Positions 26,901 to 36,553 of a stretch of DNA of 64,000 nt are shown here, one piece after another. The notes below the pieces were generated by a model. The model saw only the letters and a list, made by a program, of their open reading frames with translations, searched no databases and was not told where the DNA came from. Location of the stretch: positions 57,327-121,326 of the forward strand of contig NZ_LAYJ01000101.1 of NCBI RefSeq assembly GCF_000981035.1. The letters run 5' to 3'. Position 1 is the first letter of the stretch. Each line of letters begins with the position of its first letter. This stretch comes from Christensenella hongkongensis. GTDB taxonomy: Bacteria; Bacillota; Clostridia; Christensenellales; Christensenellaceae. A program made the translations under genes and the position numbers.

Positions 26901-28235
26901 ATGGTTCACTTAATCGAATTTTGCGGGCATTATGCGGCGCTGGATGTGGAATCCGGCTCGGTGCACGCAATCGATCGCACCGCAATGAGTGTATTGACAT
27001 TCAAGAATGCGGGGAAAACAAACGAGCAAATAGTAAATGATCTTGGCGAGGAAGCGCGCGAGGTGCTTGAAGAAATCGACGAGCTGACCAGGCAGGGATT
27101 GTTATATTCACAATGCGAAATAGACGCAAAGAATGCAAAGTTTAACACGCCCGTTGTTAAGGCGCTGTGTCTGTTGGTGGCGCAGGATTGTAACCTGCGT
27201 TGCTCCTATTGCTTTGCAGATACAGGGGAATATCACGGTAAACGGGCGCTGATGGATATTGAGACTGCAAAGGCTTCCATTGATTTTCTGATCAGCCACA
27301 GTGAAAACAGGAAGAACCTGGAGGTGGACTTTTTCGGCGGGGAGCCGCTGATGAATTTTGACGTGGTGAAAAAGACGGTGGAATACGGCAGGGAGCAGGA
27401 AAAGCTGCATGGCAAAAATATCCGCTTCACACTTACGACAAACGCCTACCATGTGACGGACGAAATGGCGGAGTTTATCAACCGTGAGATGAAAAATGTT
27501 GTGATCAGTATGGACGGCAGGAAAGAAGTTCACGACAAAATGCGTAAAAACGTGGCCGGCGAAGGCAGCTACGATAGAGTGCTCAAAAACGCCCACAAAA
27601 TCATTGACGGGCGCGGCGGCAGGGAATATTATGTGCGGGGAACCTATACGGCTGAAAATATGGACTTTTCAAACGACGTATGCGCAATCGCGGACGCCGG
27701 ATTTGACCAGATTTCCGTCGAGCCTGTAGTGACGGGGGAAAGCTATGCAATCCGTGCGGAGGATATCCCGCAGTTAAAGCATGAATATGAAATACTTGCA
27801 CGTGAATACATCAAACGTGATAAGGCGGGGAACGGATTCAACTTCTTCCATTTTATGATCGACCTCAACAGCGGGCCGTGTCTTAATAAGAGGCTGCGAG
27901 GCTGTGGGGCGGGCAGCGAATATCTTGCCGTTGCGGCGGATGGAAAGCTGTATCCGTGCCATCAGTTTGCCGGAATGGAAGATTTTTATATGGGAAGCGT
28001 TTTTGACGATGAAGTAAATCAGGATATCAAAAAAGAATTTATTGATACGCATGTTTTTACAAAAGAGGGCTGTAGCGAATGCTGGGCAAAGTACTATTGC
28101 TCGGGCGGCTGCGCGGCAAACTCCTACCATGCGACAGGGGATATCCGCAAACCGTATAAAATCGGCTGCGAGACCGAGAAAAAACGAATCGAGACGGCAA
28201 TCGCGATCAAAACATTTGAGGAGGACTTATTATGA
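26901..28235 (+). CDS. scfB: SCIFF radical SAM maturase (thioether-forming)
   Basis: 444 residues. A RiPP-recognition-like N-terminus (about 1-80) is followed by a radical SAM domain with the 4Fe-4S motif CNLRCSYC (Cys97, Cys101, Cys104), then a SPASM/Twitch region rich in Cys (CGAGSEY, CHQF, CSECWAKYYCSGGC) that holds auxiliary clusters. It forms sulfur-to-carbon links on the SCIFF peptide. Partner of scfA, 284 bp upstream. Overlaps the next gene by four bases. Confidence 0.96.
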   Translation: MVHLIEFCGHYAALDVESGSVHAIDRTAMSVLTFKNAGKTNEQIVNDLGEEAREVLEEIDELTRQGLLYSQCEIDAKNAKFNTPVVKALCLLVAQDCNLRCSYCFADTGEYHGKRALMDIETAKASIDFLISHSENRKNLEVDFFGGEPLMNFDVVKKTVEYGREQEKLHGKNIRFTLTTNAYHVTDEMAEFINREMKNVVISMDGRKEVHDKMRKNVAGEGSYDRVLKNAHKIIDGRGGREYYVRGTYTAENMDFSNDVCAIADAGFDQISVEPVVTGESYAIRAEDIPQLKHEYEILAREYIKRDKAGNGFNFFHFMIDLNSGPCLNKRLRGCGAGSEYLAVAADGKLYPCHQFAGMEDFYMGSVFDDEVNQDIKKEFIDTHVFTKEGCSECWAKYYCSGGCAANSYHATGDIRKPYKIGCETEKKRIETAIAIKTFEEDLL

Positions 28236-28750
28236 TCTGTAAGGTAAAGGGACATACACCCAAGATTGATCAAACAGCGTTTGTACATAAGAGTGCCGTA
28301 GTAACAGGCGATGTGGTACTGGGAGAAAACGTCGGAGTCTGGCCCTGCGCGGTGCTGAGAGGGGATATGGACCGCATTACGATCGGCAACTGCAGCAACG
28401 TTCAGGATAATTGCGTGCTGCATACGGATACCGGACTGCCGCTTGTGATTGGCGAGAGCGTGGTAATCGGGCATAACGTGAACCTGCATTCGTGCACGAT
28501 TGGCGATCACAGTCTGATAGGGATCGGCGCAGTGGTTCTCAACGGCGCAAAGATCGGCAAAGGCTGCCTTGTGGGCGCGGGTTCGCTCGTAACGCCGAAT
28601 AAAGAATTTCCGGATGGAAGCGTAATCATGGGCTCGCCCGCGAAGGTGGTTCGGCAGATAAACCAGGACGACATTGACAACCAGCAGGAGCTTGTGGACT
28701 ATTACATGGCTGAAGCAAAGGAATACAAAGAGACGGAAGAAGAATTATAA
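28232..28750 (+). CDS. Gamma-class carbonic anhydrase family protein
   Basis: 172 residues of left-handed beta-helix hexapeptide repeats. The family (Cam/PaaY/YrdA) places zinc ligands as three His; here candidate residues are in VLHTD, VIGHNVNLHSC. Members are carbonic anhydrases or acyl-CoA-related enzymes; activity cannot be assigned. Overlap of ATGA with scfB makes translational coupling likely. This pairing may be chance operon packing. Confidence 0.9.
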   Translation: MICKVKGHTPKIDQTAFVHKSAVVTGDVVLGENVGVWPCAVLRGDMDRITIGNCSNVQDNCVLHTDTGLPLVIGESVVIGHNVNLHSCTIGDHSLIGIGAVVLNGAKIGKGCLVGAGSLVTPNKEFPDGSVIMGSPAKVVRQINQDDIDNQQELVDYYMAEAKEYKETEEEL

Positions 28751-28766
28751 AGGCAATCGGTAAGGG

Positions 28767-28795
28767 CGGATATCCCACGGGATATCCGTTTTTTT
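28767..28795 (+). terminator. Terminator after the scfB-carbonic anhydrase unit
   Basis: Hairpin GGATATCC-CAC-GGGATATCC followed by seven T. Confidence 0.85.
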
Positions 28796-28803
28796 ATGCA
28801 AAC

Positions 28804-28832
28804 TTGTCTTTGAGCGGTTTTTTCGATATAAT
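28804..28832 (+). promoter_or_regulatory. Promoter of the sodium/solute symporter
   Basis: TTGTCT and TATAAT spaced 17 bp, 46 bp upstream of the gene. Confidence 0.65.
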
Positions 28833-28878
28833 AATAACGTTAATTGTTTGGGAATCATCATAAAAAAGGGGAGTATGT

Positions 28879-30369
28879 ATGGAGTTTAGTTGGGGAGTTG
28901 TTTTTTCTTTTATTGGCTATTTTATTTTTGTTTTATTAATTGGTTTTTATTTCTACAAAAAGTCGTCCAACCTGTCCGATTATATGCTTGGAGGCAGGGG
29001 ACTCAATCCTGCGGTGGCGGCGCTTTCCGCACAGGCGTCAGACATGAGCGGATGGCTGCTGATGGGCCTGCCGGGCGCGCTCTACCTGTCCGGCATGAGC
29101 GAAGTTTGGCTGGGAATCGGCCTTGCAATCGGCTCGTATTGTTCGTGGCTTGTGGTGGCAAAACGCCTGCGCCAGTATTCGTTTGTGGCAGGGGATTCCA
29201 TCACGGTCCCGCAGTTTTTCGAAAACCGCTTCAAGGACGATAAGGGCGTGCTTCGCTTCATCAGCTCCGCGGTTATTTTGGTGTTTTTTACATTTTATGT
29301 CGTATCCGGCTTTGTTTCAGGCGGAACGGTGTTTACCGCTGTTTTCCCGGGTATGGATTATACGGTTGCAATGGTGATTTGCGCGGCGGTCATTATCGCG
29401 TATACGTTTATGGGCGGTTTTAAGGCGGTCTGCTGGACAGACTTTTTCCAGGGAATGCTGATGCTCGTGGCGATTTTTGTGGTGCCGCTGGCTGCAATGG
29501 GCAAGCTTGGCGGCCCGCAGGAAGCGATCAATGCAGCAAACAACATCGCTCCCGGGTTCCTGGATCCGTTCACCAATACGGACGGAACGCCGCTTAATCC
29601 CATGTCGCTCATTTCAAACCTTGCATGGGGGCTTGGCTATTTCGGTATGCCGCATATCATTATCCGCTATATGGCAATCAAGGAACCGCGCATGATCAAA
29701 ACGTCAAGAAGGATCGCGACAAGCTGGAATGTACTTGCGCTTGCGGGGGCAATCATGGTTGGTATTGTCGGCAGGCTGTACCTTGGAGATATGTTTACGG
29801 ACGCCGCGGGCGCGCAAACCGTGTTCCTCGTGATGGCGGGCAACCTTTTTGTACCGGTCATTGCCGGAATCCTGCTTTCCGCGATCCTTGCGGCGGTAAT
29901 GAGCACAGCGGATTCGCAGCTATTGGTTGCGTCGTCGGCGATTACAGCGGATATTTATGAAAAGGTGGCAAAGAAAAAGCCAACCGAGAAAAAGCTGATG
30001 TGGATCGGAAGGATCGGCGTAATCGTAATCGCGGTTATCGCGGCGGTTCTGGCGCGGGATCCGCAGACCTCCATTATGTCGGTTGTGTCCTTTGCATGGG
30101 CAGGCTTTGGCAGCGCCTTCGGGCCGGTTGTCCTGCTCGCGTTGTTCTGGAAGCGCACTACGAAAAATGGAGCGCTGGCAGGTATGGCGACAGGGTTTGC
30201 AATCGCAATCATATGGAATAATTTCCTCGCGGGCCCAACAGGGCTGTATGAGCTCGTTCCAGGCTTCTTCTTAGGGCTGCTTGCCTGCGTGATCGTAAGC
30301 CTGCTCGATAAAAAGCCTTCGGCAGAAATCGAACGGGAATTTGAAGCTGCAAAGGTGAGCCAGAGTTAA
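28879..30369 (+). CDS. putP: Sodium:solute symporter, PutP-like
   Basis: 496 residues with about 13 transmembrane segments of the SSS family. Motifs such as SAQASDMSGWLLMGLPG and the helix with STADSQLLVASSA match Na+/proline symporters PutP, which import proline with sodium. The start is clear (GGGGAG upstream of ATG). A PocR-type AraC regulator follows 98 bp later, so the true substrate may be something other than proline. A weak hairpin with a T-run lies near 30390-30411. Confidence 0.9.
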   Translation: MEFSWGVVFSFIGYFIFVLLIGFYFYKKSSNLSDYMLGGRGLNPAVAALSAQASDMSGWLLMGLPGALYLSGMSEVWLGIGLAIGSYCSWLVVAKRLRQYSFVAGDSITVPQFFENRFKDDKGVLRFISSAVILVFFTFYVVSGFVSGGTVFTAVFPGMDYTVAMVICAAVIIAYTFMGGFKAVCWTDFFQGMLMLVAIFVVPLAAMGKLGGPQEAINAANNIAPGFLDPFTNTDGTPLNPMSLISNLAWGLGYFGMPHIIIRYMAIKEPRMIKTSRRIATSWNVLALAGAIMVGIVGRLYLGDMFTDAAGAQTVFLVMAGNLFVPVIAGILLSAILAAVMSTADSQLLVASSAITADIYEKVAKKKPTEKKLMWIGRIGVIVIAVIAAVLARDPQTSIMSVVSFAWAGFGSAFGPVVLLALFWKRTTKNGALAGMATGFAIAIIWNNFLAGPTGLYELVPGFFLGLLACVIVSLLDKKPSAEIEREFEAAKVSQS

Positions 30370-30467
30370 AGTAAAGGCAGGAAGAGGGCGGAGTAATCTG
30401 CTCCTTTTTTTGAAGAGAATTTTTCATGATGAATCGATGTACGGTATGGTATACTAAACACAGGTGA

Positions 30468-31715
30468 TTGAATTTGGATAAAACAGAGTTTTCCATCGAA
30501 AAAAGCAGACAGCTCATTGAGAATGCCCTTGGAATCGATTGCTTCATAGTGGATACGAAGACAGAGTGGACTCCGGATAATGGACTGTGCAGCGAATGCC
30601 TTGAATTGCAAAAGAAATACGGCATTGAGAAGGAATGCGCGGGACTTCATGCGGCAAGCGCCTTCCAGTCTGAAAAGTGGGGCGGAAAGTACGAGTATCT
30701 CTGCCCGCTTGGATTGTGCTTCATTGCGAGCGGCGTACCGGTTGAAATCGAACTGCGCTATGCTATTATGGTCGGCCCTTTTTTGATGGTAAATATGGAA
30801 GAATTTAAAGGGGAAGACCTTCCCAATATGTACCATGACAAGGACGCTTCAAGTTTGGTAAAGCTGGCGCGTCAGGTGCCATATATTCCCTGCCACCGGG
30901 TGGCGTATCTGGCGGACATGATCAACATTGTCGCAAAAAGCACAGCATCGTCTATCCGTTCGGGAAACCAGATCAGGATGGAAACAGAGGATACCGAGTT
31001 CATGATGCACAGCCTGATATACGAGCACAAGGATTTGAAGGGGATCATGGAGACTCAAATGGAGCTCGAAAAAAAGCTCCTGAACCAGATCAAGCTCAAA
31101 AACCGCGAGAAATCGCAAAAGCTTTTGAACGAGATACTGGGCAGCATCTATTTTCACTCGTTTGGGAATCTTACGATTATCAAAGCGCGCGTCACAGAGC
31201 TTGTCGTTGGGCTTTTGCGCGAGGCGATTTCGACCGGAATCGGCATTGAGAACGTATTTGCGCTTTCGGGCGATTATATTGGCGAGATACAGAAATTTGA
31301 CAATATCAGGGAGCTGAACGAGTGGCTTACCAAGGTATTGAACAGTATCATGTTCTCCGTTTTTCCAACGGGGCATGTACGCCTTGCCGGGATTGTGGAA
31401 AAGGTAAAAGCGTATATCGGCGAAAACTACATGAAGAAAATATCACTGAATGAGCTTGCGGCACTGGCTGGTTTTTCCGTCTCTTATCTCAGTAAAATAT
31501 TCAAAGAGGAAACGCAGAAAAGCATCAGCGCCTACATCAATTATGTGCGGATTGAGAATGCGAAGAAGCTTCTTACCACCACGGATATTTCCCTTGTAGA
31601 CCTTGCGTATATCGTCGGGTTTGAGGAACAGAGTTATTTTACCAAGGTATTTAAAAAATTGGAAGGCATTGCGCCCGGAAAGTACCGGGACAGCACGGCA
31701 AGGCTTATCCCGTAA
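30468..31715 (+). CDS. PocR-domain AraC-family transcriptional regulator
   Basis: 415 residues starting at TTG 30468 (CAGGTG upstream; short leader after a TATACT box). The N-terminal PocR sensory domain (about 10-160) has the typical Cys pair in GLCSECLELQ and the segment CPLGLCFIASGVP. A helical linker (about 185-290) follows, then two helix-turn-helix motifs of the AraC type at the C-terminus (about 310-410). PocR domains bind small organic ligands. It probably controls the adjacent symporter. Confidence 0.9.
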   Translation: MNLDKTEFSIEKSRQLIENALGIDCFIVDTKTEWTPDNGLCSECLELQKKYGIEKECAGLHAASAFQSEKWGGKYEYLCPLGLCFIASGVPVEIELRYAIMVGPFLMVNMEEFKGEDLPNMYHDKDASSLVKLARQVPYIPCHRVAYLADMINIVAKSTASSIRSGNQIRMETEDTEFMMHSLIYEHKDLKGIMETQMELEKKLLNQIKLKNREKSQKLLNEILGSIYFHSFGNLTIIKARVTELVVGLLREAISTGIGIENVFALSGDYIGEIQKFDNIRELNEWLTKVLNSIMFSVFPTGHVRLAGIVEKVKAYIGENYMKKISLNELAALAGFSVSYLSKIFKEETQKSISAYINYVRIENAKKLLTTTDISLVDLAYIVGFEEQSYFTKVFKKLEGIAPGKYRDSTARLIP

Positions 31716-31721
31716 AAGAGA

Positions 31722-31753
31722 AAAACGCGGCGCAGGAATGCGCCGCGTTTTTT
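31722..31753. terminator. Bidirectional terminator between the regulator and pirin
   Basis: AAAACGCGGCGCA/TGCGCCGCGTTTT with T-runs on both strands, between convergent genes. Confidence 0.85.
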
Positions 31754-31763
31754 GATGGAATGG

Positions 31764-32609
31764 TTAACTTTGCTTGATAAAAGTTCCCTCATTGAGTTCG
31801 TCAAAGGCCGCGTCAAGTTCCTCCGGCGTATTCATGACGATTGGGCCGCCCCATGCCACAGGCTCTTGCAGCGGTTTTCCGGCAAAGAACGCAAAGCGCA
31901 CGCCCGTTTCTCCCGCGCGCACTGAAAAACCGGAATCGTGTGAGAACAGCGCTGCGGTTTTGGCGGGTATAAGCGTATCCTTGTTGCCTCCAAAACAGGC
32001 GCTGCCTTCAAACAGGTAGACAAACACATTTTTTTCAATATCGGTTTCAAATGAAAGCGTTTGCCCGACGTCAACGGAAATATCGAGCACATCCGCCTTT
32101 ACATATTCTCCCTGTGCCTGACCGTGCGTACCCTCAAAATCGCCGCCGATGATGCGGATGGTGGCGTGTTCCTTTTCAATCGTTGTAGTGATATCGCTGG
32201 TGATATCGAAATATTTGGGAGTAGTCATTTTATGCGCTCTGGGAAGATTGATCCACAGCTGGAAGCCCAGCATACGCTCGCATGCCTGGGGCATTTCCTG
32301 ATGCAAAACGCCGCTGCCTGCCGTCATCCACTGGCAGCCTCCGTCACAGATACTGCCCTTGTTTCCCATACTGTCGCTGTGTTCAATATCTCCTTCGATC
32401 AGATAGGTGAGCGTTTCGATCCCGCGGTGGGGATGCCACGGAAACCCTTTGATGTAATCTGCCGGGTTATCGGAATCGAACGCGTCCAGCATGAGAAAAG
32501 GATCAAAATCCTCCACGTCCCGGTTACTGATTACACGAACAAGATTCACACCCGCGCCGTCCTGCGTATGAATGCCTTTCACTGTTTTGATTATATTTCT
32601 GTTTGCCAT
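31764..32609 (-). CDS. Pirin family protein
   Basis: 281 residues, a two-domain cupin. The metal site signature HPHRGIETLTY and the downstream HQE (in GSGVLHQEMP) are intact, as in iron-binding pirins, some of which have quercetin dioxygenase activity; the natural substrate is usually unknown. The ATG is preceded by AAGGAG. Convergent with the PocR gene; stands alone. Confidence 0.93.
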   Translation of the reverse strand: MANRNIIKTVKGIHTQDGAGVNLVRVISNRDVEDFDPFLMLDAFDSDNPADYIKGFPWHPHRGIETLTYLIEGDIEHSDSMGNKGSICDGGCQWMTAGSGVLHQEMPQACERMLGFQLWINLPRAHKMTTPKYFDITSDITTTIEKEHATIRIIGGDFEGTHGQAQGEYVKADVLDISVDVGQTLSFETDIEKNVFVYLFEGSACFGGNKDTLIPAKTAALFSHDSGFSVRAGETGVRFAFFAGKPLQEPVAWGGPIVMNTPEELDAAFDELNEGTFIKQS

Positions 32610-32631
32610 AGCGAATACTCCTTTTCTTATT

Positions 32632-32659
32632 ACTATATTGATAAACAGGATGCAGGCAA
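32632..32659 (-). promoter_or_regulatory. Promoter of the pirin gene
   Basis: On the minus strand TTGCCT and TATAGT spaced 16 bp, 22 bp upstream of the ATG. Confidence 0.55.
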
Positions 32660-32739
32660 TTTATCGAATTAATGATCAAAATATGGATATCCTTGCGCCG
32701 TGGGGTATAATAAAGAAAATGAGATGTGGAGGGAACAGG

Positions 32740-33693
32740 ATGAAAAAGATCATTATCGACTGCGATCCCGGACACGACGACGCGGTTGCGCTTCTTTTGG
32801 CAACGCGCTTAAGGGAACTGGATATCCTTGGCGTAAGCGTTGTGGCTGGCAACAGCAGCCTGAGGAATACGCTTCAAAATGCGCGGGACATTCTGGCGTT
32901 TGCAGACGCGTCGGATATTCCCGTCTATGCGGGATGCGGGCGCCCGTTAAAACGTGACCTTATGAACCAGTCGGGCCGGAAAATTCACGGGGAAAACGGC
33001 CTTGGCGGGAAACTGCTTGAGGTGGACGCGCCTGCGGCGCAGGAAAAACATGCGGTGGACTTTCTGGCGGATACTTTATGTGCGGCGCACGAAAAGATAA
33101 CGCTCGTGTGCCTTGGCCCGCTCACTAATATTGCGCAGGCGTTCCTTCGTGAGCCGCGTTGCATGGCTGGAATCGACAGGCTTGTTATTATGGGAGGCGC
33201 GGTACGCGCACCGGGAAATATTAATTCCGCGGCAGAATTCAACTTTTATATCGATCCTGAAGCTGCAAAAATCGTGGTTGAAAGCGGCTGCAGGATTACG
33301 CTTGTTCCGCTTGACGTAACGATGAAGGCAATGTTTTTTGAAGAGGAGATCAACGAACTGAAAACAAGCGCGAACAAGCTTGCCGCGCTTGTGGGCGAGC
33401 TGCTTGGATTTTATGCGGGGACTTACGAGGAAGAATTGGGATTTTATGCCTGTCCTGTCCACGACGCGCTGTGCATAGCCGTGCTTGCTGATCCGTCGCT
33501 GGTTGCATACGAGCAGGCTGCGGTGAAGGTCAGCATCGAAGGGATTACGGCAGGAGAAAGTGTGGCGGACCTGTACCGGACATGGCCGGAAAAGCCCGGC
33601 GTGGAGTTTGGAACGGAGATTGACAGGGAGCGCTTTGTAGAACTGGTCAAGGAGTCTCTCGTTTTGCCGCGGGGTTGTAAAAAGCACGAATAG
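32740..33693 (+). CDS. Nucleoside hydrolase (inosine-uridine preferring type)
   Basis: 317 residues. The calcium-binding N-terminal motif DCDPGHDDAVALLLA (residues 6-20) and the C-terminal HDAL (in CPVHDALCIA) mark the IUNH family, which splits ribonucleosides into base and ribose in the cytosol. ATG at 32740 is preceded by GGAGGGAACAGG; the longer frame upstream runs over the promoter region (TATAAT near 32706). Base preference (purine, pyrimidine) cannot be told. Confidence 0.93.
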   Translation: MKKIIIDCDPGHDDAVALLLATRLRELDILGVSVVAGNSSLRNTLQNARDILAFADASDIPVYAGCGRPLKRDLMNQSGRKIHGENGLGGKLLEVDAPAAQEKHAVDFLADTLCAAHEKITLVCLGPLTNIAQAFLREPRCMAGIDRLVIMGGAVRAPGNINSAAEFNFYIDPEAAKIVVESGCRITLVPLDVTMKAMFFEEEINELKTSANKLAALVGELLGFYAGTYEEELGFYACPVHDALCIAVLADPSLVAYEQAAVKVSIEGITAGESVADLYRTWPEKPGVEFGTEIDRERFVELVKESLVLPRGCKKHE

Positions 33694-33782
33694 GATTCAG
33701 AAAGCTTACGAAAAATCATGTTTGGGGCATAGAAATCGTATTATATATATAGCATCAAGCAAATGAAAGGATGGTCCGAAAC

Positions 33783-34064
33783 ATGACGGAGAAATATTAT
33801 TTGGGATATAAGGAAGTGCCTTATGACGATTTCCAGAGGGCACGGAACGCAGCGGAGCAGGAGGGTAACACGATTGCAAAGAGGCTGCAAACAGGAGAAT
33901 ATGAACTAAGCAATGGAATTATTGTTAAGGGAAACAAAAATGGGGGATTCAACCGCATCGAAGACGGCGAAGCCCGCGAAGCATGGCAGGTTGGAACCAT
34001 CAACGATTTCGTCGAGGGAGAGCCTACAGGCAATGGCGAAGGTTTGTTTTTCTTCAAGGAATAG
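33783..34064 (+). CDS. Small hypothetical protein (93 aa)
   Basis: Soluble, no signal peptide, mixed charge, with a Gly/Asn-rich stretch near 45-60 and a C-terminal Gly-Glu-Gly segment ending FFFKE. ATG at 33783 lies 8 bp after GAAAGGATGG; an ATG four codons upstream is embedded in that ribosome site. Not recognised. It stands between a TATATATA-rich promoter region and its own terminator, which supports a real gene. Confidence 0.65.
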   Translation: MTEKYYLGYKEVPYDDFQRARNAAEQEGNTIAKRLQTGEYELSNGIIVKGNKNGGFNRIEDGEAREAWQVGTINDFVEGEPTGNGEGLFFFKE

Positions 34065-34081
34065 CAACAAAAAGCGTGGGG

Positions 34082-34109
34082 AACTCCGGCGGAATCGCCG
34101 GAGTTTTTT
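34082..34109 (+). terminator. Terminator of the small hypothetical gene
   Basis: AACTCCGGCG-gaat-CGCCGGAGTT followed by six T. Confidence 0.88.
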
Positions 34110-34193
34110 GTATTGCCGTGTCAAAAAGATTCGTAAGGATTGGTGCAGCCGGTAATATCAAAAAAATAAATTGTATGATATAATATTAAAGTT

Positions 34194-36542
34194 ATGAATA
34201 TACCACAGGCATTGGAATTCAACTCCATATTGGAACGGCTTGCCGGGAAGGCGGTATCGCCTGCGGGAGCGCAGGCTGCAAGGCAGTTGCAGCCGGAAGG
34301 CACACTGCAGGCTGCCCGGTTTTTGATGAAAAAAACGATGGAGGCGGAGACGCTGCTGATCAAGCGGCCGAATTATCCATTGTGTTCGTTCAGCAATATC
34401 GAAGCGGAGCTGAAACGTATGAGAACGGGCGCGAGTCTTTCGTGCGCCGAAATATTACGAGTCACGAGCGTTTTTCGTGCGGCGAAAATGGCAGCCCCGC
34501 TTGCTAAGGACGAGGGGGCGGAGATCATACCCGGCATAGCGCGCGGACTCTATTATGACGACGCGATTATAAAGCGTGTGGACGATTGTATTTTATCTGA
34601 AGAGGAACTTGCTGACGGGGCCTCCCCGGAGCTTGGGCGTATCCGCCGGGCAATCCGCAGGGAAAATGAGACGATCAAAGAAAAACTGCAGTCCATGATC
34701 CGTTCACAGGGCGAATCGAAGTATTTACAGGACGCAATCATTACGCAGCGCAACGGCAGGTATGTCGTGCCGGTCAAAGCGGAATATAAAGGCAATGTAT
34801 CTGGTATTGTGCATGAAAAAAGCGCGTCAGGCGCCACGCTATTCATCGAGCCTGCGGGCGTGGTGGAGGCGAACAACCGTATCCGCGAGCTGGAGGCGGA
34901 GGAAATGCGTGAAACAGCGCGTATCCTGGCGGAGCTCACGGCAATGGTCAGTGCATTTTCCGAAGAGTTAGAAACAGATGTGGAGCTTCTGACAGAGCTT
35001 GACGTTATCTTTGCAAAAGCATCGCTTGGGCTTGAGATGGATGCGGTTCCGGTGACCTTTAACGACCAGAAACGGCTTGAGATTAATGCGGGAAGACATC
35101 CGCTGATCGATCCGAAAGTTGTCGTTCCGGTAACGCTGCATATGAAGGACGGGGTGCGCGCGCTCATTGTAACAGGCCCGAATACGGGTGGAAAAACGGT
35201 TACGCTCAAGCTTGTGGGACTGTTTGCGGTTATGGCGCAGTCAGGGCTGTTTCTGCCTGCAAAGTCGCCTGTAAAAATGCCGGTGTTTGACGGAGTATTT
35301 GCGGATATCGGAGATGAACAAAGTATAGAGCAGTCGCTGTCCACCTTTTCCGCACATATGAAAAATATTATTTATGCGCTGCACCATGCGCATGGAGATT
35401 CCCTTGTGCTGCTCGACGAGCTCGGTGCGGGTACAGATCCGCAGGAGGGCAGCGCAATCGCTCAGGCAGTTCTCGCAGAGCTTGATGACAAAGGCTGCCA
35501 GGTGATTGCAACGACGCATATTGGAGAGCTCAAAGCGTTCGCGGGAGAGCGCGAGGGCTTTGAAAACGCAAGTATGGAGTTTAACGCAGCCACCCTCACA
35601 CCGACTTATCATCTGCTTATGGGCGTGGCAGGACGGTCAAACGCAATTATGATTTCGCAAAAGCTGGGGCTTCCAACGCACGTGATCGAACGCGCAAGGG
35701 GATATATGGACAGGGAGCATGTCGAATACAGCAGGCTGATCGAGAATGCGGAGAAAGCACAGTCGCGTGCGGATCGGATGATGAGCGAGGCGCGTGAAGC
35801 CCTTGCACAGGCAAAGGAGCAGCGCCGGCGCGCGGACGAGGAAGCGAAGAAAGCCGCGGAAAGACGTAAAAAGGTTCTTGAAAAAGCGAATGAAAAGGCA
35901 ATCGAGATACTCAACGACGCAAAGGAAACTGCTGAGGATGTGATCGAGGAAACCAAAAAGCTCAAAAAGCAAAATGAAGCGGATCGCACGAAGACAGTGA
36001 AAAAGGTCAGGGACCGGATCACAGACAAAAAACAGTCGATTGAAAAACATAAAAAAGTACAGAAAAGGGTAAAAACAGTGCGCCCGGAGGATATCCACAC
36101 GGGCGATACGGTAACGATCCTTTCCATGGACGCGCCGGCAACCGTATTGGAGCCGCCCAATGCAAAAGGCATGGTCCGGTTGCAGGCGGGCATCATGAAG
36201 GTGGAGCTGCACTATTCGGAGCTTGCGCCCTCACAGCAGGAAAAAGGCGGCAAAAACGCTGTAAAAACATCGCATATCAGCCTGAATGCAAACAGGAGCG
36301 TACCAATGGAGCTCGACCTGCACGGACAGGCGGTGGATAATGCGCTCATTGTGCTTGATAAATATCTGGACGATGCGTTTTTGGCAGGCTACCATGAGGT
36401 AACGATTATTCATGGGCGCGGTACGGGAACGCTCAGGAACGGCGTGCAGGATTACCTGAGAACGCATCCGCATGTTGCAAGGCATCGCCTTGGAGAGTAC
36501 GGGGAAGGCGGGATCGGCGTTACGATTGTTACGCTTAAATAG
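34194..36542 (+). CDS. mutS2: Endonuclease MutS2
   Basis: 782 residues. MutS core and clamp, an ATPase domain with Walker A GPNTGGKT near residue 331 and Walker B LLDELGAGTD near 410, a long coiled coil rich in Lys/Glu/Ala (about 515-630), and a C-terminal Smr nuclease domain with LDLHGQAVDNAL and IIHGRGTGTLRNGV. MutS2 acts on recombination intermediates and in some Firmicutes on collided ribosomes. The -10 (extended, TGaTATAAT, ending at 34184) lies 9 bases before the ATG and no ribosome site is seen, so the mRNA is probably leaderless. Confidence 0.97.
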   Translation: MNIPQALEFNSILERLAGKAVSPAGAQAARQLQPEGTLQAARFLMKKTMEAETLLIKRPNYPLCSFSNIEAELKRMRTGASLSCAEILRVTSVFRAAKMAAPLAKDEGAEIIPGIARGLYYDDAIIKRVDDCILSEEELADGASPELGRIRRAIRRENETIKEKLQSMIRSQGESKYLQDAIITQRNGRYVVPVKAEYKGNVSGIVHEKSASGATLFIEPAGVVEANNRIRELEAEEMRETARILAELTAMVSAFSEELETDVELLTELDVIFAKASLGLEMDAVPVTFNDQKRLEINAGRHPLIDPKVVVPVTLHMKDGVRALIVTGPNTGGKTVTLKLVGLFAVMAQSGLFLPAKSPVKMPVFDGVFADIGDEQSIEQSLSTFSAHMKNIIYALHHAHGDSLVLLDELGAGTDPQEGSAIAQAVLAELDDKGCQVIATTHIGELKAFAGEREGFENASMEFNAATLTPTYHLLMGVAGRSNAIMISQKLGLPTHVIERARGYMDREHVEYSRLIENAEKAQSRADRMMSEAREALAQAKEQRRRADEEAKKAAERRKKVLEKANEKAIEILNDAKETAEDVIEETKKLKKQNEADRTKTVKKVRDRITDKKQSIEKHKKVQKRVKTVRPEDIHTGDTVTILSMDAPATVLEPPNAKGMVRLQAGIMKVELHYSELAPSQQEKGGKNAVKTSHISLNANRSVPMELDLHGQAVDNALIVLDKYLDDAFLAGYHEVTIIHGRGTGTLRNGVQDYLRTHPHVARHRLGEYGEGGIGVTIVTLK

Positions 36543-36553
36543 CGGAGGATAGG

